From assembly GCF_900215515.1 (NCBI RefSeq), contig NZ_OBEI01000007.1:1-64000 (forward strand): 64,000 nucleotides of DNA, read 5' to 3'. The DNA is from Persephonella hydrogeniphila (lineage in GTDB: Bacteria; Aquificota; Aquificia; Aquificales; Hydrogenothermaceae). The first letter of the stretch is position 1. Each line of letters starts with the position of its first letter. The notes beneath the pieces are model-generated. The model searched no databases. It was given only the letters and a program-made list of their open reading frames with translations, and was not told the DNA's origin. Made by a program: the position numbers and the translations under genes. This document shows positions 44,675-54,695 of the stretch, one piece after another.

Positions 44675-46492
44675 CTAAGATTGTTCCTCTGGCAGTTCAA
44701 CTTCTATTCCAAGTTCTTCTAACTGCTCTTCTCTTACATAATCAGGAGCTCCTGTTAAAGGACATATTCCCTTTTGTGTTTTTGGAAATGCTATCACCTC
44801 CCTGATACTATCTACACCTGCCATAAGGGCAACAAGTCTGTCTAAACCAAAAGCAAGACCTCCATGAGGAGGAGCTCCGTATTTCAAAGCATTAACAAGA
44901 AAACCAAATCTTTCCTCTGCTTCTTCTTCAGATATTCCTATAAGCTCAAAAATTTTCTTCTGAATATCCGGTCTATGAATACGGATTGAACCTCCAGCTA
45001 TCTCTTCCCCATTCAAAACCAGATCGTAAGCCCTTGACTTAAACTGTAAAGCAAGTTCCTTATTATTAATAGCATCATCAAGTTTATCCATATCCTCTTC
45101 CCGTGGAGATGTAAATGGGTGGTGAAGGGCTACAAGTCTATCTTCTTCCTCATCCCATTCAAGGAGAGGAAAATCAACTATCCATACAAACTCCCATCTA
45201 CCTTCAGGTATAAGATTCATCTTTTCTGCTATATGTTTTCTGAGAAATCCCAATACTCTGTGGGTTATTTCAGGAGTATCTGCGATAAATATAAGAAGAT
45301 CGTTATTTTCAGCTTCCATTGTGTTTTTTATCTGTTCTATCTGTTCCTGTGTAAAGAACTTGACAATAGGGGATTGTAAAGAACCATCTTCATTAATTTT
45401 TATCCATGCCATTCCCTTTGCACCGAATTTCTGGGCATACTCTGTAAGTTCATCTATCTCCTTACGTGAAAATCTTGCTCCACCTTTTATATTTAGACCT
45501 TTTACGAGCCCTCCACTTTCTGCAACAGATCTGAAAACTTTAAAATCAACATTCTTTGCTATCTGGGTGATATCCTTCAGCTCAAGTCCGTATCTGAGAT
45601 CCGGTTTGTCTGTTCCATACCTGTTTATCGCTTCCTCGTAGCTCATTCTCCTAAATGGAATTTTTAGCTCTATTCCAAGGATTTTTTTAAAAAGATAATG
45701 AACAAGACCTTCAGATACTGCTATAACATCCTCTTCGTTTACAAAAGACATCTCAAAATCTATCTGTGTAAACTCAGGTTGTCTGTCTTTTCTCAGGTCT
45801 TCATCTCTGAAACATTTAACAATCTGGAAATACCTCTCAATGCCGGCAACCATAAGTATCTGTTTAAAAAGCTGAGGTGACTGTGGAAGGGCATAAAATT
45901 TACCGTGTTCAAGTCTTGAAGGAACAAGAAAATCCCTTGCTCCTTCCGGCGTTGATTTTGTAAGCATTGGAGTCTCAACTTCAAGAAATCCGTGTCCTGC
46001 AAGATACTCTCTGGTAGCCTGATAGACTTCATGTCTGAGAATGAGTCTACCCATCATTTCCGGTCTTCTTACATCAAGATACCTGTATTTCAGCCTTGTC
46101 TCTTCGCTTACATTAATTTTGTCCTCTATAGGGAACGGCAGTATATCACAGGTATTCAGTATCCTCAGCTCTTCAACAGCAACTTCTATATTTCCTGTCT
46201 TTAGTTTGGGATTTTCCGTTCCTGCGGGTCTTCTATTTACCCTTCCCCTCACAGCAAGTACATACTCTGATCTGACTCTTTTTGCTTTTTCATAAGCCTC
46301 TTCGGGACTTTTAGAAGGGTCTATAACTATCTGTACTATCCCTTCTTTATCCCTCAGATTTATAAAAATAACTCCTCCATGATCTCTAACACTATCAGCC
46401 CAACCTAAAAGTCTAACTTCGTCTCCTATATTGTTCTCTGTAAGCTCTCCACAAAAATAATCCCTTTTAAAATCCCCTAACTTATCTATCAT
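44675..46492 (-). CDS. aspS: Aspartyl-tRNA synthetase
   Basis: A 605-residue class II synthetase of the bacterial long form: OB anticodon-binding domain (about 1-110), catalytic motif 2 KCFRDEDLRKDRQPEFTQIDFEMSF near 219, GAD insertion (about 300-420) and motif 3 GLAFGLDRLVALMAG near 556. Whether it is discriminating (Asp only) or non-discriminating (also Asn) depends on gatCAB or asnS elsewhere. AGGAAG precedes the ATG. Confidence 0.96.
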   Translation of the reverse strand: MIDKLGDFKRDYFCGELTENNIGDEVRLLGWADSVRDHGGVIFINLRDKEGIVQIVIDPSKSPEEAYEKAKRVRSEYVLAVRGRVNRRPAGTENPKLKTGNIEVAVEELRILNTCDILPFPIEDKINVSEETRLKYRYLDVRRPEMMGRLILRHEVYQATREYLAGHGFLEVETPMLTKSTPEGARDFLVPSRLEHGKFYALPQSPQLFKQILMVAGIERYFQIVKCFRDEDLRKDRQPEFTQIDFEMSFVNEEDVIAVSEGLVHYLFKKILGIELKIPFRRMSYEEAINRYGTDKPDLRYGLELKDITQIAKNVDFKVFRSVAESGGLVKGLNIKGGARFSRKEIDELTEYAQKFGAKGMAWIKINEDGSLQSPIVKFFTQEQIEQIKNTMEAENNDLLIFIADTPEITHRVLGFLRKHIAEKMNLIPEGRWEFVWIVDFPLLEWDEEEDRLVALHHPFTSPREEDMDKLDDAINNKELALQFKSRAYDLVLNGEEIAGGSIRIHRPDIQKKIFELIGISEEEAEERFGFLVNALKYGAPPHGGLAFGLDRLVALMAGVDSIREVIAFPKTQKGICPLTGAPDYVREEQLEELGIEVELPEEQS

Positions 46493-46625
46493 CTGCTTCC
46501 TCTCTGATTTTAGAATTAAGATAATAATTATATCACTGGGGGTAAATGTATGGCTAATTCATGAACTTTAAGAATAGGTTATATTATAATGTATGCTGTA
46601 TATATTTCTATTATGAGGGGGAATT

Positions 46626-47060
46626 ATGAGAGTATTATTTATATTTCCTTTCCTAATCTCATTTTTATTTATTATTTCCTGTGCTGAAAAAACAGAATCA
46701 GATGAAAAAGTGATGAGAAAAATTTTAAATGAGCAGGAATGGGGAAGAATTAATAGAGCTAAAAAAGCTGTCAAGATTTACACTAAAACGGCAGATGAAT
46801 GCTACAAAGAAGGGGACTACAACAGGGCAATAACTTTCTATAACAAAGCACTTGTTAAGCTAAAGTATCTAAAGAAACTTGATCATCCAAGGGCTGCATA
46901 TATATATGAGAGATTAGGAGATACTTATATGAAATTAGGACACAAAAAGGCAGCTCTGGAGTCTTACAGGAAGGCATACGATATATATCTTAAATTCTAT
47001 GGGGAAAACAACAAAAAGGCAAAAGAAGTTTTAGAAAAAATAAGCGGAATAGGTTCCTAA
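46626..47060 (+). CDS. TPR-containing lipoprotein
   Basis: A 144-residue protein with a lipoprotein signal (lipobox FIISC, Cys about 19) and two tetratricopeptide-like repeats: TADECYKEGDYNRAITFYNKAL near 55-76 and YERLGDTYMKLGHKKAALESYRKA near 91-114. Probably a periplasmic membrane-anchored scaffold for protein contacts. GAGGGGG precedes the ATG, and a TATAAT lies at 46585-46590. Partner unknown. The stop overlaps that of the convergent glucoamylase gene. Confidence 0.78.
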   Translation: MRVLFIFPFLISFLFIISCAEKTESDEKVMRKILNEQEWGRINRAKKAVKIYTKTADECYKEGDYNRAITFYNKALVKLKYLKKLDHPRAAYIYERLGDTYMKLGHKKAALESYRKAYDIYLKFYGENNKKAKEVLEKISGIGS

Positions 47061-48967
47061 CTGAGCTTTTCATTTAGATTTTGGACTGTCCAGCAAAAAC
47101 CAGCATGTGACCATGTAAGAGGAACAACAGAAAGAGGATTTCCTGTCTGAGGATCATATTGCTCTGCAAGTAGACCTGCCTGTGTCTGTCTTTTAACAAC
47201 CCAGTTTATCAGTTTTAAAGCTTCTTCAATCTGATTGGTTGCTATATACCAGTCTGCAAGCCACATTGTTGTGATAATCCACGGATTTCCCGGATACTGT
47301 TTATCTATTCTGTGGTAAAGGTCTCCTTCAAATCTTGCAAGACCTCCTATCCCAAAATTTACCCATAACCTATCCTTTATTGCACTTACTGTATTTATTA
47401 CCCTGTAATCATTAGGAGGAAGCATTCCTGTGAAAAAGACAGAGAGAAGACTTGCATCAACAGTAAGGTCTTCCATTATGTTTCCGTTTTTGTCTTTTAC
47501 AAGCATCTTTACAAATCTTTCAGCTTTTTTGTTGTAAAGATACTTCAGTATAGCTTTTCTAACTTCCCTTGCTGCTTTTTCGTATTTTTTTGACTCTTCT
47601 ATATTTCCAGTTAGGTGAGCAAGTTTAGAAGCAGACATCAACCCTGCAAACACTGTAGCACAGGTGTAGGTCAGTACTCCTCTTCTCTCCTCCCACGGGT
47701 CATAACTTTCCAGAGGAAGTCCCCTTTCATCTCTATATCTCACCATAAAATCAGCAGCAGGTCTGACTAAAACATTGTACATTTTGTCTATAAACTCTAT
47801 ATCCTTTGTTACCCTGTAATGATGGTGTAATGCCCATATTACAAGGGCTGTTTCATCTTCCTGTATAGGTAGTTGTGGTTTTCCCTCTTCGTCAATCCAT
47901 GGATGCCATGAGGAACCAAATGATCCGTCAGGAAGGTATTTTTGAAGAAAATACCCCTTTTTAGTTATAGTTCTTGAAGCGAACTCAAAAAATTTTTTTG
48001 TGGTATTTCCATAACCTGCCCTATCAAGAGCCATAACAATAAATGCATTGTCTCTTGGCCAGGAATAACTGTAGTGATCTTTGTTAAACCTGTGAAATAT
48101 ACTTGAGTCGGCAGATGCTATTATTGCACCTCTGTTATCCATGTGGGCTTTTATTATAAACAGGCTTCTGTCATACAGTTCTCTAATATCTTTCCTTATA
48201 GAACCCTTGATCTCTCTTTTTTCCTTTATCCAGCTTTTCTGAAATATTTCTGTTTCCTCTATAAAGTGAGGTATTCCTTCCTCAAGCATTCTTTTCTGTT
48301 TTTCTTCTACATCATCAAAGCTTCTTCCTGCTACTATGTAGTAGTAGAACTCATCCTCTTCTTCAGGTAACAGGTTTGTATAGTAAGCTACAGCACTATC
48401 TATCTCTCCCCTCGCGATAGGATTTCTGTTTAATATCTGTTTGTCTATCTGCCTTAATGCTGAATCTTTTTTGGGAGAAATTGTGTAATCTGAGATCTCA
48501 GGGTATATCGAGATAAGAAGATATGTTGCCTCTCTGTAATGTAATATTCCTTTCATTTCTGGATGATAAAGGGCTGTGTTCCCTACCTCAGTTTCGTAAA
48601 GACAGAAATCATGATAAAAGAATATCTTGATATCTTTTTTCTGCCGGGTGAGGTTTTTGACCCTGAACTTTCTTATATAAATTGGCAGATATTTATGTAT
48701 AAGGTCATTGATATTAATCTGTATTCCAAGCTCTTCATTTACCGCTTTAATATCTGTTATAAGAGTATCCTTTTTGTAAGAGAAGGTTCTTTTCCACCCA
48801 ACATCCATATATCTTAATTTTCCATCTACAGATAGAATAAGATGATTTTTATTTCCTCCAAGGTGGTTATACTGACCTACATACGGAAAGTACAGATCTC
48901 TTAGCGAAAGATATTTATCAAAATTTATAAAAAAATGACCGTTTGATATTACAGCTTCCCTGTACAT
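47057..48967 (-). CDS. GH15 glucoamylase-like glycosidase
   Basis: A 636-residue cytosolic (no signal) GH15-type enzyme with an N-terminal beta-sandwich (about 1-250) and an alpha/alpha barrel. Substrate motifs are YSWPRDNAFI near 300, the general acid in SYDPWEERRG near 425, and the general base in LLAEQYDPQTGNPLSVVPLTWSHAG near 598. It may turn over glycogen or trehalose-like stores. It is the last gene of the leftward ilv-to-moaD run, 1 base after moaD, with no good ribosome site. Confidence 0.88.
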   Translation of the reverse strand: MYREAVISNGHFFINFDKYLSLRDLYFPYVGQYNHLGGNKNHLILSVDGKLRYMDVGWKRTFSYKKDTLITDIKAVNEELGIQININDLIHKYLPIYIRKFRVKNLTRQKKDIKIFFYHDFCLYETEVGNTALYHPEMKGILHYREATYLLISIYPEISDYTISPKKDSALRQIDKQILNRNPIARGEIDSAVAYYTNLLPEEEDEFYYYIVAGRSFDDVEEKQKRMLEEGIPHFIEETEIFQKSWIKEKREIKGSIRKDIRELYDRSLFIIKAHMDNRGAIIASADSSIFHRFNKDHYSYSWPRDNAFIVMALDRAGYGNTTKKFFEFASRTITKKGYFLQKYLPDGSFGSSWHPWIDEEGKPQLPIQEDETALVIWALHHHYRVTKDIEFIDKMYNVLVRPAADFMVRYRDERGLPLESYDPWEERRGVLTYTCATVFAGLMSASKLAHLTGNIEESKKYEKAAREVRKAILKYLYNKKAERFVKMLVKDKNGNIMEDLTVDASLLSVFFTGMLPPNDYRVINTVSAIKDRLWVNFGIGGLARFEGDLYHRIDKQYPGNPWIITTMWLADWYIATNQIEEALKLINWVVKRQTQAGLLAEQYDPQTGNPLSVVPLTWSHAGFCWTVQNLNEKLS

Positions 48968-48968
48968 A

Positions 48969-49214
48969 CTAACCGCCGCTTACAGGTGGTATTAATGCTA
49001 CCGTATCTCCTTCTTTAAGCTTTTCTTCTCTGTCTGCGTACTGTTCGTTAACTGCAACCATAATATTCCTGAGATTGTCAGATATATCAGGATATTTTTC
49101 TTCTATGCTTTTAAGTAGATCCGAAACTGTGCTGTTTGCCCCTACATCAAAATATTCAGAACTTTTTTTTATCTTATCTTTGATAGAAGAAAAGTAAAGA
49201 ACTTTAATCCTCAA
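48969..49214 (-). CDS. moaD: Molybdopterin synthase small subunit MoaD
   Basis: An 81-residue ubiquitin-like sulfur carrier ending precisely in SGG, as needed for adenylation and thiocarboxylation. It contains VAVNEQYADREEKLKEGDTVALIPPVSGG-type end features. It starts with TTG inside the last bases of the ribD-type gene, overlapping by 11 bp. It is probably the molybdopterin carrier, in contrast to the longer-tailed carrier at 24168-24452. No moaE is in the window. Confidence 0.87.
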   Translation of the reverse strand: MRIKVLYFSSIKDKIKKSSEYFDVGANSTVSDLLKSIEEKYPDISDNLRNIMVAVNEQYADREEKLKEGDTVALIPPVSGG

Positions 49215-49869
49215 ACTTTATCTCCCATTCTGTAATAAGATGGGAACCTCTCATAAAATGTGCTCTGAGCTTCAATTTTACAACCTCATCAAAAGAGTAA
49301 AAACCTTCACCACCGACCAGCGTAGGTGTGTCTTCACCTCCAACGATAAATGGTATATGTATAAGTCTTACTTCGTCAACTAACCCAAGTCTTATAAGGT
49401 TCCAGTTGAGTGTAGAACCTCCTTCTACCATGAGGGTTTTTATCCCCTTGTTGTAAAGCATGTCCATCATCTCAATAAGGTCAACAGAATCCTCCCCACA
49501 TCTTAAAACTTCAACTTTTTCTTCAAGGGCTTTTACTTTTTCTTCTGGAGCCGACCTTGAAGTTACTATTATTGTAGGTGCATGCTTTTCCAGTATATTT
49601 GAGTTTAGAGGTATATCTGCCCTTGATGTAGGAACAATCCTTGTAGGGTTTTTTCCTTCCACATATCTTACTGTTAAAAAAGGATTATCAGTTCTAATTG
49701 TTTCTGCCCCAACCATAATACCATCGACTTTTGCCCTAAGTTCATGCAGGTATCTATTGGCTTCTTCGTCCATAAACTGCATTATCTCTTTTGACGATCT
49801 TCCCTTTCTGAGGGTAAGCTTTCCGTCAACCGTCACCTCAGACACTATTATTGTGTAAGGTCTATGCAT
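49204..49869 (-). CDS. Stand-alone RibD-type reductase (riboflavin pathway)
   Basis: A 221-residue protein homologous to the C-terminal reductase domain of RibD and to archaeal 2,5-diamino-6-ribosylamino-4(3H)-pyrimidinone 5'-phosphate reductase. It has VTVDGKLTLRKGRSSKE near 8-24, IMVGAETIRTDNPFLTVR near 49-66 and LMVEGGSTLNWNLIRLGLVDEV near 150-171. No deaminase domain is fused, as in archaea and some Aquificota. AAAGGGGA precedes the ATG. Confidence 0.88.
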   Translation of the reverse strand: MHRPYTIIVSEVTVDGKLTLRKGRSSKEIMQFMDEEANRYLHELRAKVDGIMVGAETIRTDNPFLTVRYVEGKNPTRIVPTSRADIPLNSNILEKHAPTIIVTSRSAPEEKVKALEEKVEVLRCGEDSVDLIEMMDMLYNKGIKTLMVEGGSTLNWNLIRLGLVDEVRLIHIPFIVGGEDTPTLVGGEGFYSFDEVVKLKLRAHFMRGSHLITEWEIKFED

Positions 49870-49880
49870 CCTTTTCCCCT

Positions 49881-50504
49881 TTAATCGTAATCTTTATTGT
49901 ATTTTATGTAAAGGTATATAACTCTCTGGAACAGGGAAAGCGTCATTAAAGCCGTTATCAGTATAAATCCTGTCTGAAGTCCACCTAAAATATGAAAATG
50001 CTCCAATATAGAAAATACAATGATTGCAAGGATAGTTTCTGGCCTACCAAAGAAACCTATGCCCTCAAGTGGGTCATTAATTTTCCCCTTTTCTCTATTA
50101 GCGAAACCAATCTCAGCGTATGCTACAGGTTTTATAAATGTATGGAGCATATTAACAACAACAGCCAGTGCTGTCAAAACAGGTGTTGAGTATGTAATAC
50201 CTATAAAAAACAGAACAAATCCATCTACAAATTTGTCTGCAAGCCAGTCAAAAACAGCACCGAACTTTGAAGACTTTTCTGTTTCCCTTGCCACAATACC
50301 GTCCATAAGGTCAAAAAATCCGCTAAGAAAAAGGAAAAAAGCTGCAGTAAGGGGTCTTTCTTTGTAGAATGAAAATGCCGCAAGAAGCCCCATAGCAACA
50401 GAAATAAGCGTGATAACATTAGGTGTTATATGGGCTTTAACAAAAATGAGCCCAAAGGGCTCATATATCTTTTTTAAAGATTTCCTTTTTGATGTTAAAT
50501 TCAT
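49881..50504 (-). CDS. CDP-alcohol phosphatidyltransferase family protein
   Basis: A 207-residue membrane enzyme with about five helices. The signature D(x2)DG(x2)AR(x8)G(x3)D(x3)D is complete in DLMDGIVARETEKSSKFGAV, with FDWLADK after it (near 65-91). It joins a CDP-activated lipid to an alcohol such as glycerol-phosphate or inositol-phosphate; the acceptor cannot be read. The close spacing to ilvC suggests cotranscription rather than a shared pathway. Confidence 0.87.
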   Translation of the reverse strand: MNLTSKRKSLKKIYEPFGLIFVKAHITPNVITLISVAMGLLAAFSFYKERPLTAAFFLFLSGFFDLMDGIVARETEKSSKFGAVFDWLADKFVDGFVLFFIGITYSTPVLTALAVVVNMLHTFIKPVAYAEIGFANREKGKINDPLEGIGFFGRPETILAIIVFSILEHFHILGGLQTGFILITALMTLSLFQRVIYLYIKYNKDYD

Positions 50505-50514
50505 CTAACTCCCT

Positions 50515-51531
<1,017 letters not shown>

Positions 51532-51551
51532 CTATAAATTAAAATATTACA

Positions 51552-52175
51552 CTAATATGATTTTATAATCAAAATCCCTTTAAATCTGTATCCTTTAAGG
51601 AGATAATCAAAAACTTTTGAAGCTTCTGCGGTATTAAGAAGTACAGTATCTATATTTATGATCGCATTTCCAACAGTAATATGTTCAAAATTCTGACCTT
51701 TGAACTTCTGGGCTGGAAGATAATCAATTAAAATATCGCCGTTTGGGGATGTCACCTTAAGTCTTTTTTCAAATTTTTTTGATATTGTCAGAACTTTAAG
51801 GTATATACTTTTTTTTACAGGCTTATTTTTAATTTTTAAAAAATCTATCTCCTCTGAGATTTTAAAAATCTTATCAGAAAGATCCTGTCCATCACTGGCA
51901 GAAAAGCAGAGCATTTTAAAAAGTTTTTCATTTTTATAAATATCTAAACAAAGGTTATAATTGCCAGCAACGGAAGATAAATACGGCTTCAACTCATATA
52001 AATATCTTTTTCCTTTCTTGAATTTTTCAGCATTATCAAAATTTTCCACAAAAAAGGTTTGAAAAATTCCCCTGTACTCTTTAGGAAGATTTCTCATTAC
52101 AGGACTTTTTACCCCTATCTCTCCACCGAAAGAAAAGACAAAAAAACCAAGCAGTCCTATAAGGATATAAATCAT
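51552..52175 (-). CDS. Secreted protein of unknown function inside the ilv operon
   Basis: A 207-residue protein with a signal peptide (about 1-17, ending SFGGE). The mature part is mixed, with two Cys (NLCLD, MLCFS) and no motif that I recognise. Its start shares ATGA with the ilvN stop, so it is translationally coupled to branched-chain synthesis, although its product goes to the envelope. No role in amino-acid synthesis is suggested by the sequence. Confidence 0.65.
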   Translation of the reverse strand: MIYILIGLLGFFVFSFGGEIGVKSPVMRNLPKEYRGIFQTFFVENFDNAEKFKKGKRYLYELKPYLSSVAGNYNLCLDIYKNEKLFKMLCFSASDGQDLSDKIFKISEEIDFLKIKNKPVKKSIYLKVLTISKKFEKRLKVTSPNGDILIDYLPAQKFKGQNFEHITVGNAIINIDTVLLNTAEASKVFDYLLKGYRFKGILIIKSY

Positions 52176-52738
52176 TCTATTTTATGTTCCTGAAGACCTT
52201 CCTTTGCTGATTCTCTTGTCAGGGCAAGGACTCCAGTTCTTGCTATATCTTTTATCCCAAAAGGTCTGAGCAGATTGATAAAAGCCTCAATTTTATCTGA
52301 CGTCCCTGTTATCTCTATTGTATATGTATCTGTTGAGACATCAACAACCTTTGCTCTGAATATGCTTACAAGCCTCATTATCTCATCTCTTGCTTTATCT
52401 TCACCTGCATGGACTTTTATAAGTACAAGCTCCCTCTCTATATGAGGTACATCTGTTATATCCCTTACTCTTAATGTTTCTATCAATTTTCTCAGTTGCT
52501 TTATAATCTGCTCAACAACCCTTTCGTTTCCTTCGACAACAATCGTTATTCTTGCTACATTAGGTTCATGTGTTTTTCCAACAGTGAGACTTTCTATATT
52601 GTATCCTCTACCTGCAAATAAAGATGTAATTCTGGTCAAAACCCCAAAGTTGTGCATAACTCTCACAATGATTATATGCTTTCTTGTTTCTGTTTTTGGT
52701 AGAGGTCTTACTTTTATAGCTTTTATCTCTTCTGTCAT
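52172..52738 (-). CDS. ilvN: Acetolactate synthase small (regulatory) subunit
   Basis: A 188-residue regulatory subunit with an N-terminal ACT domain (about 20-95: IIVRVMHNFGVLTRITSLFAGRGYNIESLTVG) and a C-terminal IlvH-type domain. It confers valine feedback on IlvB. AAAGGAGAG lies before the ATG, and it begins 13 bases after ilvB. Confidence 0.95.
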   Translation of the reverse strand: MTEEIKAIKVRPLPKTETRKHIIIVRVMHNFGVLTRITSLFAGRGYNIESLTVGKTHEPNVARITIVVEGNERVVEQIIKQLRKLIETLRVRDITDVPHIERELVLIKVHAGEDKARDEIMRLVSIFRAKVVDVSTDTYTIEITGTSDKIEAFINLLRPFGIKDIARTGVLALTRESAKEGLQEHKIE

Positions 52739-52751
52739 TACTTCTCTCCTT

Positions 52752-54497
52752 TTATCCTACAAGATACATTGTTTCAGCCTCACCCTTCTGTTTTGGGCTA
52801 ACTATCATCTCCCTATAGCTTTTTCCTGCAGGAACCATCGGTAAAACATTTTCCTCCCTATCAACAACAAAGTCCATTATTACAGGTCTGTCATTTATTT
52901 CCATAGCTTTTTGGAGAACCTCTTTTACCTCTTTAGGTTTCGTAGCCCTCAGACCAACAGCCCCCATAGATTCTGCAAGTTTTACAAAATCTGGATGTAC
53001 AGCAAGACATACAGAAGAGTATCTGCTGTCATAAAATAGCTGTTGCCACTGCCTTACCATACCTAAAAACTCATTGTTTATTATCGCTATTTTCACAGGT
53101 ATTCTGTACTGGACTGCAGTAATTACATCCTGCATATTCATCACAAATGAACCGTCGCCCTCTATAGCAAAAACAGTTCTGTCAGGTTTTCCTAATTTTG
53201 CACCAACAGCAGCAGGGAATCCATATCCCATGGTGCCAAGACCCCCTGAGTTCAGGAACTGTCTCGGAAATTTGTATTTGTAAAACATGGCAGCCCACAT
53301 CTGATGCTGTCCCACACCTGCAGATATTATAGCTTCTCCTTCAGTTATATTGTATATCTCTTCTATAACATACTGGGGTTTTATTATCTTGTCAGATTTT
53401 TGATAACTCAGAGGGTGCTTCTCTCTCCATTTTTCAATCTGCTTAAGCCAGCTTTCCCTTGCCTTTACCCATTCTACAGGCTTTTTCTTCAGTTCTTTCA
53501 GTAATTTTTGAAGAACATTTTTTACATCTCCAACAATAGGTACATCAACATGTATATTCTTACTTATAGATGCTGGATCAATATCTATATGAATTATCTT
53601 TGCCTCAGGGGCAAATTCGTCTATTTTACCTGTTACTCTGTCATCAAACCTTGCCCCTACAGCTATCAGAAGGTCTGAATGGTAAACCGCCATATTGGCA
53701 TAATATGTACCATGCATTCCAAGCATGTGGAGTGCAAGTGGATGATTTTCATCGAAAGCACCTTTACCCATATTTGTTGTAGTTACTGGTATCCTTGTTA
53801 ACTCAGCAAGTTCTCTTAATTCCTGAGATGCATTTCCTATTATTACTCCTCCACCTACATAAAGAACAGGTCTTTTTGCTTTTCTTATAAGCTCTGCAGC
53901 TTTTTTAATCTGTACAGGATTTCCTTCATAATGAGGCTTATATCCCGGAAGAGCTTCTTCTACATCTTTTAAAGTAGGCATTTTGTAGTTATATTCCTGC
54001 TGTGTTATATCCTTTGGTATATCTACTAAAACTGGTCCAGGTCTTCCTGTTCTCGCAAGATAAAAAGCCTCCCTGAGTATAAGAGCAAGATCTTTTATAT
54101 CTGTAACAAGAAAATTATGTTTTGTAATAGGTCTTGTTATTCCTACAACATCAGCCTCTTGAAATGCATCTGTTCCTATATAACTTGTAGGAACCTGCCC
54201 TGTTATAGCAACCATAGGAACAGAATCCATATGTGCTGTAGCAAGTCCTGTAACAAGGTTTGTTGCACCTGGTCCTGATGTTGCAAGAACAACACCAACC
54301 TTTCCTGTAGCCCTTGCATAACCGTCAGCCATATGGGCTGCAGCCTGCTCATGTCTTGCAAGAATATTTCTTAAAGGGGCATCAAAAAGAGCATCGTAAA
54401 CCTCCATTATTGCCCCTCCGGGAAGGCCAAAAACGGTATCTACTCCTTCTTCCAGTAAAACATCTATAACAATATCAGCTCCTCTTTTTTTTGGCAT
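52752..54497 (-). CDS. ilvB: Acetolactate synthase large subunit
   Basis: A 581-residue ThDP enzyme. [14 protein letters not shown] near 24 and [22 protein letters not shown] near 48 carry the catalytic Glu. The FAD region is central, and the ThDP/Mg motif [31 protein letters not shown] lies near 445-475. It heads the leftward operon. GAGGTG precedes the ATG. I saw no leader peptide or attenuator in the 198-bp upstream gap. Confidence 0.96.
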   Translation of the reverse strand: MPKKRGADIVIDVLLEEGVDTVFGLPGGAIMEVYDALFDAPLRNILARHEQAAAHMADGYARATGKVGVVLATSGPGATNLVTGLATAHMDSVPMVAITGQVPTSYIGTDAFQEADVVGITRPITKHNFLVTDIKDLALILREAFYLARTGRPGPVLVDIPKDITQQEYNYKMPTLKDVEEALPGYKPHYEGNPVQIKKAAELIRKAKRPVLYVGGGVIIGNASQELRELAELTRIPVTTTNMGKGAFDENHPLALHMLGMHGTYYANMAVYHSDLLIAVGARFDDRVTGKIDEFAPEAKIIHIDIDPASISKNIHVDVPIVGDVKNVLQKLLKELKKKPVEWVKARESWLKQIEKWREKHPLSYQKSDKIIKPQYVIEEIYNITEGEAIISAGVGQHQMWAAMFYKYKFPRQFLNSGGLGTMGYGFPAAVGAKLGKPDRTVFAIEGDGSFVMNMQDVITAVQYRIPVKIAIINNEFLGMVRQWQQLFYDSRYSSVCLAVHPDFVKLAESMGAVGLRATKPKEVKEVLQKAMEINDRPVIMDFVVDREENVLPMVPAGKSYREMIVSPKQKGEAETMYLVG

Positions 54498-54586
54498 AAG
54501 CTTTTCACCTCGTAAAATTATGAAGATTGTATATTATTATAAGCCTTAAAACTTTTTTTGTATAATCCTAATCATATCCTGAGAGC

Positions 54587-54658
54587 TTTTTATCAGAAAT
54601 TTTTATCAAAAATGGACATCTATCTCCCTGCCACAGTCTGAATAAGATAGTGATAAAA
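54587..54658. repeat. TTTTTATCA repeats in the divergent ilvB gap
   Basis: TTTTTATCA occurs at 54587-54595 and 54600-54608 (13-bp offset), and TGATAAAA, its inverse, at 54651-54658. They lie in the 198-bp gap between ilvB (-) and the HATPase-GNAT gene (+), which also has a TATAAT at 54561-54566 on the + strand. They could be operator half-sites; AT-richness makes chance possible. Confidence 0.4.
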
Positions 54659-54695
54659 GGGAAACTGGCAATATATTAATAAATGGAGGAGTAGA

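Noticed and set aside
54498-54695. Attenuator or leader peptide before ilvB
   Set aside because: No short frame rich in Leu/Val/Ile codons and no terminator/antiterminator pair was found on the - strand.
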